This document shows positions 1-8,188 of a stretch of DNA of 51,265 nucleotides, piece by piece (position 1 is the first letter of the stretch; every line of letters starts with the position of its first letter). The position numbers and the translations under genes were made by a program. This DNA comes from JAVBLF01 sp031553675 (GTDB lineage Bacteria > Bacillota > Clostridia > Christensenellales > CALWSW01). The stretch is taken from assembly GCA_031553675.1 (NCBI GenBank), contig JAVBLF010000033.1, positions 1 to 51,265 of the forward strand, given 5' to 3'. The notes beneath the pieces were generated by a model. That model had not been told where the DNA came from and ran no database searches. It worked only from the letters and a program-made list of their open reading frames with translations.

Positions 1-48
1 GGCATCTATCCGGCAAATATTCCGCTCTGCCGCGTCAGCGCCTCCTAG
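1..48 (+). CDS. Possible C-terminal end of a gene entering from the left
   Basis: Frame 1 is open from the left edge to a TAG at 46-48 and would encode the last 15 residues, GIYPANIPLCRVSAS. Codon choice is GC-rich like the neighbouring genes. The other two plus frames are also open over this short stretch, so this is only a candidate. No function can be assigned. Confidence 0.2.
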   Translation, partial: GIYPANIPLCRVSAS

Positions 49-143
49 CAGAATTTCTTCGATTATGCGTCGTCGGCGCTTCCTTGCATAACGAAAGATT
101 TGCTCGGATACCTCCCGAAAGCGGGTTTCCGGACGGGTCTAGT

Positions 144-174
144 AAAAAAGTGGCATCGCGTATGCCACTTTTTT
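144..174 (-). terminator. Bidirectional rho-independent terminator
   Basis: A 13-bp perfect stem (AAAAAAGTGGCAT, five-base loop, ATGCCACTTTTTT) flanked by A and T runs. It lies 3 bases past the stop codon of the minus-strand S41 peptidase gene and could also end a plus-strand transcript arriving from the left edge. Confidence 0.85.
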
Positions 175-176
175 CA

Positions 177-1490
177 TCAGGCGGCAGGGGATGCGGCGTC
201 GCCCTCCGCTTCACGTTTTACGATCTCGCCGATGCAGACGTTGAGGGCATCTTCGCCCGGTTGGATCACGATGTCGGGCATCGTTCCGGCTTCCTCGTTG
301 CTGCTGCCGTCGGGGTTGAGCCCATGCGAGCAGGAATACTGCACGAGGAGTCCGCTGTTGGGCAGCGCGTAGAGGGCGGGGCTGACGCCGGGGCCGTCGC
401 CGCCGGTCGCCTCGCCGACGAGGGTCGCAAAGCCGGTCTGTTTGCAAAAGTAGCAGAACATTTCGGCGGCAGAATAGACACGGGGCCCGGTCAACACCCA
501 AATCTTTCCTTGAAAGAGCTTCTTGCCATCCTCTGACGCGGGGGTGACACTTTGGTCGAAGCGCAGGAAGCGGTCGGCCAGTTTCAGGTCGTCGGGGTTA
601 AGCTTGGGCAGATCGGGAAGCTGATCCAGCGGGAAGGACTTCGCGCCCTGTCGGATCTCCGCGCGGATGAAGGGGTGGTTTTGCTTGCTGTCGCGGTAGA
701 TCTGAAGGTCGTAAAACGCGAGCGGCGCATCGATGTTCGGCGCGACGATGTTGTGCTCCCAGTACCAACTGTAGCCGCCGCCATTGTCGCGGATGTCGAT
801 GATCAGGTGCTCGCAGTCGGCATTGGCGGCGTAGAAGTCGAGCAAAAACTTGTGGTCGTTGTCGATGTTGCGGTAAAACGAAGGGAGCCGCAGGTAGGCG
901 ACCCGTCCGTCGAGTATGATTTTGGCTTCGACCTCGCTTTTTTCCGCATCGAATTCCTGGGTGTCAGCCTCTTGGTAGCTCTCGTAATCGGGCAGTTCGA
1001 GCGCCATTTTGAGTATCTCATAGTTGGCTTGGGTTTTGGGGTTCTGCATCAACTTGAGCCACGCGTCGTTGAGCGTGCGGTTGAGGGCGCTTCCGTCGCC
1101 TTCAAAGGACGCGAACAGGTCGCGATAGCTCATGTAATCGACCATCGACAGGTGTCCGGTGTATTCCATGTCCGCCAACAGCTCGTAGAGGATGGCGAAG
1201 TAATCGTAGGTGTCCCGAGCGGAACGCATTTCCTCGCGACCGCGCTCTTTTAGCGCGCCGACGTCGATGCCGCCGCGTTGAGCGACGTAGAGAAAAGGGT
1301 AGTTTTCTTCGAGCATGTGCCAGAGCGCGTCGTAGTCTTCGAGCATTTGATCGCGCGTCAAACCGAGGCGGATGCCGTCGGAGGGCGCGGCGCCTTGCAC
1401 GCAAGACAAGAGCAAGGCGCAGGTCAGCGCGCCGAGGAGAAGGGAGACGACGATACGGATCCAGTGTCCCCGCTTGTGATGCTTGATCAT
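177..1490 (-). CDS. Secreted S41 family peptidase (probable lipoprotein)
   Basis: About 437 residues. A positively charged N-terminus (HHKRGHWIR) and a hydrophobic stretch are followed by LLLSC, a plausible lipobox, so the protein is probably tethered outside the membrane. The S41 (C-terminal processing protease/tricorn-like) core is visible: LIIDIRDNGGG near residues 230-240 and VYSAAEMF near residue 340, whose Ser is the expected nucleophile, followed by GEATGGDG. There is no obvious PDZ domain, unlike CtpA-type proteases. I chose the ATG at 1490 because AGG lies 7 bases before it; the ATG at 1496 directly abuts that motif. The gene is monocistronic: its own candidate promoter lies at 1577-1605 and a strong terminator follows. 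The substrate is unknown. Confidence 0.8.
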   Translation of the reverse strand: MIKHHKRGHWIRIVVSLLLGALTCALLLSCVQGAAPSDGIRLGLTRDQMLEDYDALWHMLEENYPFLYVAQRGGIDVGALKERGREEMRSARDTYDYFAILYELLADMEYTGHLSMVDYMSYRDLFASFEGDGSALNRTLNDAWLKLMQNPKTQANYEILKMALELPDYESYQEADTQEFDAEKSEVEAKIILDGRVAYLRLPSFYRNIDNDHKFLLDFYAANADCEHLIIDIRDNGGGYSWYWEHNIVAPNIDAPLAFYDLQIYRDSKQNHPFIRAEIRQGAKSFPLDQLPDLPKLNPDDLKLADRFLRFDQSVTPASEDGKKLFQGKIWVLTGPRVYSAAEMFCYFCKQTGFATLVGEATGGDGPGVSPALYALPNSGLLVQYSCSHGLNPDGSSNEEAGTMPDIVIQPGEDALNVCIGEIVKREAEGDAASPAA

Positions 1491-1576
1491 GGGCATACCT
1501 GGCCGCTTTTCCGCAGATGGCGCGCCGCCGATGCCGCGGGAAGCGTTGGGTTGTCGTGGGAAAATGCTTCCCCTTA

Positions 1577-1605
1577 ATCATACACGCTCGTCCCCATAAA
1601 TACAA
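1577..1605 (-). promoter_or_regulatory. Candidate sigma-A promoter for the S41 peptidase gene
   Basis: Read on the minus strand: TTGTAT, a 17-base spacer, then TATGAT, about 85 bases before the chosen start. Two positions differ from the -35 consensus and one from the -10 consensus. Assigned by eye only. Confidence 0.4.
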
Positions 1606-1633
1606 TTGGCGCTTGCTGTTCCTGCCATCCCCG

Positions 1634-4057
1634 TCAAGGGATCGCGAGCATATCGAGGCGCTCATTGACGCGGCTGGCAAGCTTGTCGATGTCGATCGTC
1701 CCTTCGAAATAAGGCGCACCATCCTGCGCGATCGCCTCACACAAACGTTGGCTGTAGAAAGCAGGCGTGTCGAGCGATGCAACAAAGCTTCGAATGGCGT
1801 CGAGTTCGTTCTCATCCAGGGCTTGGATGGGAAGAAACTGCGTCTCCGAAAGGTAAAACACGTCGGAACGATCGGTGTCCGCTTCGAGATCTTCGCCCTG
1901 GGCCAAGGCGTCGAGGGCGATCGGCAATCCGGATGCGAAATCGGCGCTTTGTAGCTCGGCGCTCAACGCCAACCATACGAACTCCTTTGCGCGTTCGAGC
2001 TGTGCGCTCTTGGCATTGATGGCGTAGATCTCCAAGGGTGTGAAGCGCGCGCGCCCGTCGATGCTGGGAAGCGCGACGACGGTGCCGTCTTCGACCGCGC
2101 GTTGGAGGGCGTTAGCTAGCTCCAGATCCCAGACGCCACTCGCGGAACCGGACGCAAAGGACGCCATACCGCTCAGATAGGCCGCGAAGCCTTCACTGTC
2201 GAGTATGCCTTGCGCCGCATCGGGGGTCTCGGTCAACTCGTCCGCGTCGGGCAAGGTCTGTAGCATGCTGGAAGGCGGCAGCCCATCCGGAGCGGTCGCG
2301 GCCAAACGCCGGATCGCTTCGAGGTAAGCGACAAACGCCTTCCGATCAAGCGACCCGTCCGCCGCGACCATGGCGGGCAGGCTCGTCGGGAGAAAGCGGT
2401 AGAAGAGGCTTTCCGGACGCAAGTCGTACAGCACGCGCATGCCGGGGTGGGATTCGGCGTAGGCGGCGAGGTCGTCGAGGGTCTTGACCATCCCGAGCGC
2501 TTCCCGCCGGCCAGCGAGGGTGCTGTACGAAAAACGCGCGGGCAGGGCAAGGCATCGTCCGTCCTTCTCGAAGGCGCGCGCGACATTGGGGAGCCATGCC
2601 CCGCTGTCGATGTAAGACTGGGAAAGCGGCTTGAGGTCGAGCAGAGCTTGCGCACCGACAAACGCTTCGGGGGGAAGGCCGTCGAGCAGAAACACGTCCG
2701 GACCTTCGCCGGAATTCAGCTCGTTTCGCATGCGTTCGACGGCTTCACGGTAAGTGCTTTCGCTCACGTCGCTGTCTTGCGGGAAAGCGGCGCTTACCGT
2801 TACGCGCATTTCGGGGTAGCGGCGCATGAGCGCGCTGGCGGCCAAACGCGTCGAAGGATTGTCGATCAAACCGAATACCCGCAGCGTCTCGGAGGGCGGT
2901 GGTATGTCGGGGTCGTAGCGGAAGCACGAAAAGGCGGGCGTCGAACGGGCGTTTTGGGCGAAGAAAAACGCTTCATCGGGCAGCGCGGCGAAACCGAGGA
3001 GCAGGGAGGCGGGGGAGGAGAGCGAGCAGATCATCCCATCGACGAGCATATCCCAACCGCTATCGTCTTCGCGCAGGCGGAATACACCGGCTGGGCATGC
3101 CATGTAAGCGCGTCCGTCGCGCGACGCAAAAAAGGCGTTGCCCGCATCGGAGCGCGCCGCGTCGGGAAAGGGGAAGACCGTCTTTTGATCGGTTTCGAGA
3201 TCGACGATCATGGCGTCGCTCTCTCCGGTCAGGACGTCGCCGCGCGTGAGCATCAGAAGTGTGTTGTCCCAGACGGTGAAGCCATTTCCCCCTGGATAGG
3301 CGGCGAGGAAGCGCCCTTGTCCGTCGTAGCGCACGACGCCACAGCCACGGTCGCCGACGAGCAGATCGCCGTTTTTTGCGATCGCGAGCCCAGAAATCTG
3401 CGGCAGGTGTTCGTCCCACGCGCTCATCGCGTCAGGCAGGCTTTCGTCAGTCGTTTCAGGCCCCTCTCCGGTCGCGGACGGCAACGCGGCGGCTTCGATT
3501 GCACTGCCCGCATCCCCCATGTATTGGTCGGATGGCGGTTCGGGGTTGGCAGGGAGGGCGTCTTCGCTCTCGTAGTTCAGTACATGCCAATCGATCGGGA
3601 TCTCGTCGAGGCTGCCGTCGTCGTTGATTCGGGCGATCGTCGTCTCGATCCGACTGTCGAAGTGTTCGTAGGCAATCGTGCGGCGGTCTTGCGCGTCGAA
3701 TGCGACGTAACGCAGATCGATGGGCGTTCGACTCGCGCCATCTTCACTCGGCGCACTTTCCCGCGCATCGAAATACCACAGCGCAGAGATAGCCTCCCAT
3801 GCCGTTCCGTCAGCGCTCCGATAAACGCCGTCGTTGACGTACACTTCGACGCGACCTTCCGGATCGACACAAAAACCGTTGTAGATCGATAAGTCCGCAT
3901 CGGGCGGCGTCCAAACCGCTTCGACGTAGCGTCCTTTGCCGGACACAGGCAGCGCGTCTGACACGCGATCCCCATCGGCTTTGGGCTTGCACGCTCCGGA
4001 AACCAGCAGCGCAAGCGCCATGACGACAGCGATCCAACCGCGTTTGGAAACAGCCAT
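1634..4057 (-). CDS. Large lipoprotein with a C-terminal extracellular solute-binding domain
   Basis: About 807 residues. The N-terminus MAVSKRGWIAVVM leads into a hydrophobic segment and VSGAC, a lipobox. Residues about 30-390 have repeated short beta-strand motifs with sensor-like phrases (VDPEGRVEVYVNDGVYRS, AIAKNGDLLVGDRGCGVVRY), suggesting a beta-propeller. From about residue 400 (ETLRVFGLIDNPSTR) the rest resembles family 1 extracellular solute-binding proteins, including NSGEGPDVFLLDG and a C-terminal helical lobe. Binding proteins are normally 400-500 residues, so the propeller is an added module. No permease or ATPase genes adjoin it, so it may act as a sensor or work with an unlinked transporter. 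I chose the ATG at 4057 (GAGGTG eight bases upstream), which discards 45 residues of upstream open frame. The propeller is inferred by eye. Confidence 0.65.
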   Translation of the reverse strand: MAVSKRGWIAVVMALALLVSGACKPKADGDRVSDALPVSGKGRYVEAVWTPPDADLSIYNGFCVDPEGRVEVYVNDGVYRSADGTAWEAISALWYFDARESAPSEDGASRTPIDLRYVAFDAQDRRTIAYEHFDSRIETTIARINDDGSLDEIPIDWHVLNYESEDALPANPEPPSDQYMGDAGSAIEAAALPSATGEGPETTDESLPDAMSAWDEHLPQISGLAIAKNGDLLVGDRGCGVVRYDGQGRFLAAYPGGNGFTVWDNTLLMLTRGDVLTGESDAMIVDLETDQKTVFPFPDAARSDAGNAFFASRDGRAYMACPAGVFRLREDDSGWDMLVDGMICSLSSPASLLLGFAALPDEAFFFAQNARSTPAFSCFRYDPDIPPPSETLRVFGLIDNPSTRLAASALMRRYPEMRVTVSAAFPQDSDVSESTYREAVERMRNELNSGEGPDVFLLDGLPPEAFVGAQALLDLKPLSQSYIDSGAWLPNVARAFEKDGRCLALPARFSYSTLAGRREALGMVKTLDDLAAYAESHPGMRVLYDLRPESLFYRFLPTSLPAMVAADGSLDRKAFVAYLEAIRRLAATAPDGLPPSSMLQTLPDADELTETPDAAQGILDSEGFAAYLSGMASFASGSASGVWDLELANALQRAVEDGTVVALPSIDGRARFTPLEIYAINAKSAQLERAKEFVWLALSAELQSADFASGLPIALDALAQGEDLEADTDRSDVFYLSETQFLPIQALDENELDAIRSFVASLDTPAFYSQRLCEAIAQDGAPYFEGTIDIDKLASRVNERLDMLAIP

Positions 4058-4163
4058 CTCATCCACCTCGCATTTCACGCCGACGGAACCCGCACGGCGC
4101 GAAGTCTCATTTTTCCTTATTGTGCCGCAGTCGCCCGCTTTCATGGTGGAAAGTTTTGAGACG

Positions 4164-4189
4164 AAAAAAGTGCCCGTTTCGGACACTTT
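4164..4189 (-). terminator. Rho-independent terminator after spoVAE
   Basis: On the minus strand AAGTGTCC, loop GAAA-rich, GGGCACTT (one G-U pair), followed by TTTTTT. It begins 10 bases after the spoVAE stop and separates the spoVA genes from the lipoprotein gene. Confidence 0.8.
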
Positions 4190-4198
4190 CACATAGCT

Positions 4199-4555
4199 TC
4201 ACTTTTTCGTCTTCGGCTTGAAAATCAACGCGACGAGGTAGCCAAAGAATACCGCCGCCGCCGTGCCACCCGCCGCCGCTGCCAGGCCGCCCGTAAATGC
4301 GCCCAGCCATCCATCGCGAGCGGCACCTTCGATCGCGCCCTTGGCCAGCACGTTTCCAAAGCCCGTCAGTGGGATCGTCGCGCCCGCGCCCGCCCACTCG
4401 ACGAGCGGTTCATAAACGTTCAATGCACCGAGCAAAACGCCTATCGTAACGAAAGAGACGAGTATGTTGGGCGAACCCATCTTCGTCTTGTCCAGCAGGA
4501 TCTGGCCAACCACGCAGATCAACCCGCCGACGAGAAATGCCTTTACGTAAATCAT
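4199..4555 (-). CDS. spoVAE: Stage V sporulation protein AE (SpoVAE)
   Basis: 118 residues and very hydrophobic, with about four membrane segments and the family phrases GGLICVVGQILLDKT and PLTGFGNVLAKGA. Length matches SpoVAEB-type proteins. With SpoVAC and SpoVAD it forms part of the inner-membrane machinery that moves dipicolinic acid into the developing spore and releases it at germination. It starts 18 bases after the spoVAD stop, so the two are cotranscribed, and a terminator follows. Expression in the forespore under sigma-G is expected from family knowledge; I could not identify the promoter. Confidence 0.92.
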   Translation of the reverse strand: MIYVKAFLVGGLICVVGQILLDKTKMGSPNILVSFVTIGVLLGALNVYEPLVEWAGAGATIPLTGFGNVLAKGAIEGAARDGWLGAFTGGLAAAAGGTAAAVFFGYLVALIFKPKTKK

Positions 4556-4573
4556 CGTTTCACGCTCCTTTGT

Positions 4574-5614
4574 CTAAGCACCGCGCCGCTCCAGGATGAC
4601 TGCGTGCGCGACACCGGGGATCGTTTCGCCTTGCTGGGCGATGCCCGGACTCATCAATGCGCCGGTCGCCATAAAGAGAACGCGATGGTATTGCCCAGCC
4701 ATCATGCGGTTGACGATGTGGCTGTTCAGCGTGATGGCGCTGCACCCACAGCCGCTTCCGCCGGCATGCGCATCCTGCGCCTCTTTGAACATGCGTTCGC
4801 CACAATCAAAGAATTTGCCTTCCACATAGATGTTTTGTTCGGCGAGCAGCTCAGTGGCGTGCATCTGTCCGTATTTCCCCAGGTCCCCCGTGATGATCAG
4901 GTCGTAGTCATCGACGCTTCTGTTCATGTCTTGGAAATGTTGCACAATCGTATCGCTCGCCGCCGGTGCCATCGCCGCCCCCATGTTGTTGACGTCGTCG
5001 ATGCCCATGTCGATCACGCGGCCCACCGTTCCGCCGACGACGGCGATGTGAGGGGAGGGGGGGTCGCTGAAAGCGCCGAGGATCGTCGCGCCCGATCCCG
5101 TAACGGTTCGCTGGGCAGATAGCGGGCGTTGGTTGCCCAGCTCGAGCGGATTGCGGTATTGGCGTTCGGCGGAGGAAAAGTGGCTGCTGACTGCACAGGC
5201 CGCCGTCGTAAAGAAACCGCCTCCGACCAGCATCGCGCCGAGCAAGAGCGATTCGGACATGGTCGAACATGCGCCATAGAGCCCGAAAAAGGGGATGCCG
5301 AGCTGACGCGCCGCGTAGTTGGACGCGATGATCTGGTTGAGTAGATCCCCACCCAACAAAACGTCGATCTGATCTTCATGCAAAGACGCCTTCGCGAGGG
5401 CCAGACGGACGGTTTGTTCCAGCATTTTGCTCTCGGCTTTTTCCCAGCTTTCCTCACCCCAGAGGTCGTCTTCCAGTATTTTGTCGAATTCATCTCCGAA
5501 GCGCCCTTCGCCTTCCATGTCGCCTGCGATGCTCGCCGTCGCCAGAACGATGGGTGGGGCGGCGATCTCGACCGAATGGGCGCCGCGCCGTTGTGCCGCC
5601 TGAATCAGTGCCAT
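4574..5614 (-). CDS. spoVAD: Stage V sporulation protein AD (SpoVAD)
   Basis: 346 residues with a thiolase-like fold. Recognisable SpoVAD phrases are LGGDLLNQIIASNYAAR, GLYGACSTMSESLLLG, AVSSHFSSAERQYR, VTGSGATILG and GGSGCGCSAITLNSHI. SpoVAD binds dipicolinic acid and is required for its uptake into the spore. The start is ATG at 5614 with GGAG upstream. The usual Clostridia and Bacillus order is spoVAC-spoVAD-spoVAE, but here nothing coding precedes spoVAD on this strand: bases 5615-5903 carry only an inverted repeat and the divergent liv promoter. SpoVAC must be encoded elsewhere or be absent. Confidence 0.95.
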   Translation of the reverse strand: MALIQAAQRRGAHSVEIAAPPIVLATASIAGDMEGEGRFGDEFDKILEDDLWGEESWEKAESKMLEQTVRLALAKASLHEDQIDVLLGGDLLNQIIASNYAARQLGIPFFGLYGACSTMSESLLLGAMLVGGGFFTTAACAVSSHFSSAERQYRNPLELGNQRPLSAQRTVTGSGATILGAFSDPPSPHIAVVGGTVGRVIDMGIDDVNNMGAAMAPAASDTIVQHFQDMNRSVDDYDLIITGDLGKYGQMHATELLAEQNIYVEGKFFDCGERMFKEAQDAHAGGSGCGCSAITLNSHIVNRMMAGQYHRVLFMATGALMSPGIAQQGETIPGVAHAVILERRGA

Positions 5615-5638
5615 GTTTCATCATCTCCAGCAGGATCC

Positions 5639-5679
5639 GCCGTGTGAATCGCACAATCATCGGGCGCGCTTCACACGGC
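5639..5679. promoter_or_regulatory. Inverted repeat upstream of spoVAD
   Basis: GCCGTGTGAA at 5639-5648 is repeated as TTCACACGGC at 5670-5679, a perfect 10-bp inverted repeat with a 21-base centre, 25-65 bases before the spoVAD start. It could be an operator or an mRNA hairpin in the leader. No sigma-G consensus was recognised with confidence. Confidence 0.4.
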
Positions 5680-5800
5680 AGATCGATCTCACATTGATCA
5701 TTGCCGTTTTGGTGCTTTGCTTGCCTGGTTCTTTGTTCCTTATTTTCCGAATGATCGGAACACCGAAACGAAAGCTTAGGCGCGGAAGACGCTTTCTATC

Positions 5801-5838
5801 TTGCATTTTGCAAGTGCGATGTTGTATACTGAAGTATA
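5801..5838 (+). promoter_or_regulatory. Promoter and overlapping operator of the liv operon
   Basis: TTGCAT at 5801-5806, an 18-base spacer, then TATACT at 5825-5830, about 74 bases before the first liv gene. The -10 box is one arm of a perfect palindrome, TATACT-GA-AGTATA (5825-5838), so a repressor bound there would occlude RNA polymerase. The regulator is not identified. Confidence 0.55.
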
Positions 5839-5903
5839 TTTTGTCGGCTTTTTCAGCCTTCAAAATGGCTTATTGATGAAATTATGTGGGAGGAAACTTG
5901 CAA

Positions 5904-7130
5904 ATGTTGAACCTGAAGAAACTGGGAGCGCTCGCGGTGGCGATGGCGATGGGACTCTCTCTCATGGCAGGTTGCGGTGGCGGCGAAAAGCCAGCCGAAG
6001 AAAAGCCTGCTGCCGCACCGGAAGAAAAACCGGAAGGCGAAACGGCAGAAGCCCCCGCTGCACCGGTGGGCGACGAGATCAAGATCGGCATCTTTGAGCC
6101 GCTGACCGGCGCAAACGCCGGTGGTGGCGCGCTCGAAACCGAAGGCATCGAGCTGGCGCATTCGCTGCGTCCCGAAGTGCTCGGCAAGAAGGTCACGCTT
6201 GTTAAGGCTGACAACAAGTCGGAAAAGGCCGACGCCGCCGCTGCCGCCTCCCGTCTGGCGGATCAGGAAAAGGTCGTCGCCGTCATCGGTTCTTGGGGCA
6301 GCTCGCTCTCGATCGCGGGTGGCAGCGTGTTTGCAGCAGCCGGCGTTCCGGCGATCGGCGCTTCGTGCACCAACCCGCAGGTCACCGCGGGCAACGAATG
6401 GTATACGCGCGTCTGCTTCATCGACAAATACCAGGCCTCCGTCATGGCGTCCTATGCCTTCAAGGATCTTGGCGCCAAGACCGCCGCGCTGATCATCGAG
6501 GTCAACAACGACTACTCGGTCGCGCTCGGCCAGTTCTTCATCGCCGACTTCGAAGCCCTCGGCGGCCAGATCGTCGCCAATGCCGAATACAACACGGGCG
6601 ACCAGGACTTCAACGCCCAGATCACGGCCGTCGCCCAGAAAAACCCCGACGTGATCTTCGCCCCCGGCAACTTCACCGAGTCGGCCATGATCATCAAACA
6701 GGCCCGCCAGCAGGGCATCACCCAGAAATTCCTCGGCTGCGATACGTGGGAAACCCCGGAATTCATCGAAGTGGGCGGCGACGCGGTCGCTGACTGCGTG
6801 TTCTCGACCTTCTTCGACTCGAACTCCAATCTGACGCCCAAGACCCAGGTCTTCGTCGATGCCTACAAAGCGGCTTACAACGGCGCGGAACCCGCTGCCG
6901 TCACCGCGCTGGGCTTTGACGCCTACAACATGCTGCTCGACAAGATCGAGGAAATCGGCTCGACCGACGGCACCGCTCTGCGCGACGCGATCAACGCCAC
7001 CAAGGATTGGGAAGGCGCGACCGGCTACGTCACGCTCGACGAAAACGGCGACGCCACCAAGGCTGCCGTGCTCAAAACCGTCAAGGATGGCAAGTTCACC
7101 TTCGTCGCCAACGTCGACGCCAGCAAGTAA
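5904..7130 (+). CDS. Branched-chain amino acid ABC transporter substrate-binding lipoprotein
   Basis: 408 residues. The signal sequence ends in LSLMAGC (lipidated Cys24), followed by an acidic and proline-rich linker typical of Gram-positive binding lipoproteins. The mature part is a type I periplasmic-binding fold of the LivJ/LivK/Leu-Ile-Val family: IKIGIFEPLTGANA, VAVIGSWGSS, GVPAIGASCTNPQV and an ANAEYNTGDQDF-like hinge region. It captures leucine, isoleucine, valine or a related amino acid and hands it to the downstream permease. I chose the ATG at 5904 after GGGAGG; an upstream GTG at 5886 precedes that site. A hairpin after the gene probably keeps its mRNA level above that of the membrane components. 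Confidence 0.9.
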   Translation: MLNLKKLGALAVAMAMGLSLMAGCGGGEKPAEEKPAAAPEEKPEGETAEAPAAPVGDEIKIGIFEPLTGANAGGGALETEGIELAHSLRPEVLGKKVTLVKADNKSEKADAAAAASRLADQEKVVAVIGSWGSSLSIAGGSVFAAAGVPAIGASCTNPQVTAGNEWYTRVCFIDKYQASVMASYAFKDLGAKTAALIIEVNNDYSVALGQFFIADFEALGGQIVANAEYNTGDQDFNAQITAVAQKNPDVIFAPGNFTESAMIIKQARQQGITQKFLGCDTWETPEFIEVGGDAVADCVFSTFFDSNSNLTPKTQVFVDAYKAAYNGAEPAAVTALGFDAYNMLLDKIEEIGSTDGTALRDAINATKDWEGATGYVTLDENGDATKAAVLKTVKDGKFTFVANVDASK

Positions 7131-7160
7131 ACGCAAACCCTTTCATAGAATGCTCCGCAT

Positions 7161-7196
7161 GCAATGGCATTCCTCCGCTTCGGGGGAATGCCTTGC
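7161..7196 (+). terminator. Intercistronic hairpin between binding protein and livH
   Basis: GGCATTCCTCCG, loop CTT, CGGGGGAATGCC: a 12-bp stem with one G-U pair, extended by GCAA/TTGC. No T-run follows, so it is better read as a partial attenuator or an mRNA-stabilising stem than as a full terminator. Confidence 0.65.
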
Positions 7197-7270
7197 TGAC
7201 AATTGGGGCACCTTTTGGCCTCATACGTTTTGTTTTTTGTTTCCAAAAATCTGATTGGCAGAGGGTAAGC

Positions 7271-8176
7271 ATGTTTCTGACAAATCCGTTCTTTTGGCAG
7301 AGCCTTGCGAGCGCGCTGACGCTGGGCTGCCTCTACGCGTTGATCGCCATCGGGTACACGATGGTCTATGGCATTTTGCGCCTGATCAATTTTGCGCACG
7401 GCGACATTTTCATGATGGCGCTCTATTTTCTCTTTTATTCGATCGCAATCTTTATGGTCCCCTGGTACGTGTCGATCTTCATCGTCGTGCTGCTGACGGG
7501 GGCACTGGGCATGCTGACCGAGCGCCTCGCCTACCGACCGCTCCGAAGCCAAGGCGCACCCAAAATCTCCATGCTGATCAGTGCCATCGGCGCATCCTAC
7601 CTGCTGGAAAACCTCGCGACGGTCTTTTTTGGCGGGCGCCCGAAAGCGTTTCCCCAGATTCCGCTTTTGACGGACAGCATCACGATCGGGAGCGTTCACC
7701 TCCAGCGTCTGGCGTTGATCGTGCCGTTGATGATGATACTTCTCGTCGCGGTGCTGCTCTATCTGATCCAGAAAACCAAGACCGGTATGGCGATGCGCGC
7801 CGTGTCGAAGGACGTCGAAACCGCCCGTCTCATGGGCATCAACGTCGATGGGACGATCGCGATCACCTTTTTGATCGGCTCGACCCTCGCCGCGATTGGC
7901 GCTTTCATGTGGGGGATGGCCTACCCGCAGATCATTCCGACGATCGGCGTCATGCCCGGCATGAAGTGTTTCATCGCGGCCGTCGTCGGTGGGATTGGCA
8001 ACGTCAAGGGCGCCGTCATCGGCGCGCTTCTGATCGGCCTACTCGAGATCATGCTCGTCTACTTCCTATCCGATTTGACGGGCTACCGCGACGCCTTCGC
8101 GTTCGTGCTCTTGATCGTCATCCTTCTCGTCAAGCCGACCGGTATCATCGGCGAGAAGACAGCCGAGAAAGTGTAG
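7271..8176 (+). CDS. livH: Branched-chain amino acid ABC permease LivH
   Basis: 301 residues and about eight membrane helices. Diagnostic LivH phrases are LGCLYALIAIGYTMVYGILRLINFAHGD near the N-terminus, GMAMRAVSKDVETARLMGINVD (the coupling loop to the ATPase) and KCFIAAVVGGIGNVKGAVIGA. It forms the membrane channel together with LivM. The ATG at 7271 is preceded by GAGGG, and the LivH family start (MFLTNPFFWQSL) supports this choice over the much longer open frame. It is the second gene of the liv operon, and livM follows 12 bases after its stop. Confidence 0.93.
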   Translation: MFLTNPFFWQSLASALTLGCLYALIAIGYTMVYGILRLINFAHGDIFMMALYFLFYSIAIFMVPWYVSIFIVVLLTGALGMLTERLAYRPLRSQGAPKISMLISAIGASYLLENLATVFFGGRPKAFPQIPLLTDSITIGSVHLQRLALIVPLMMILLVAVLLYLIQKTKTGMAMRAVSKDVETARLMGINVDGTIAITFLIGSTLAAIGAFMWGMAYPQIIPTIGVMPGMKCFIAAVVGGIGNVKGAVIGALLIGLLEIMLVYFLSDLTGYRDAFAFVLLIVILLVKPTGIIGEKTAEKV

Positions 8177-8188
8177 GGGGTGCGTGAG

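Noticed and set aside
46..48. TAG read as pyrrolysine, since the frame after it also looks coding for a dozen codons
   Set aside because: The MttB homolog here has no in-frame TAG, no pyl genes are visible, and the frame after it runs into a terminator.
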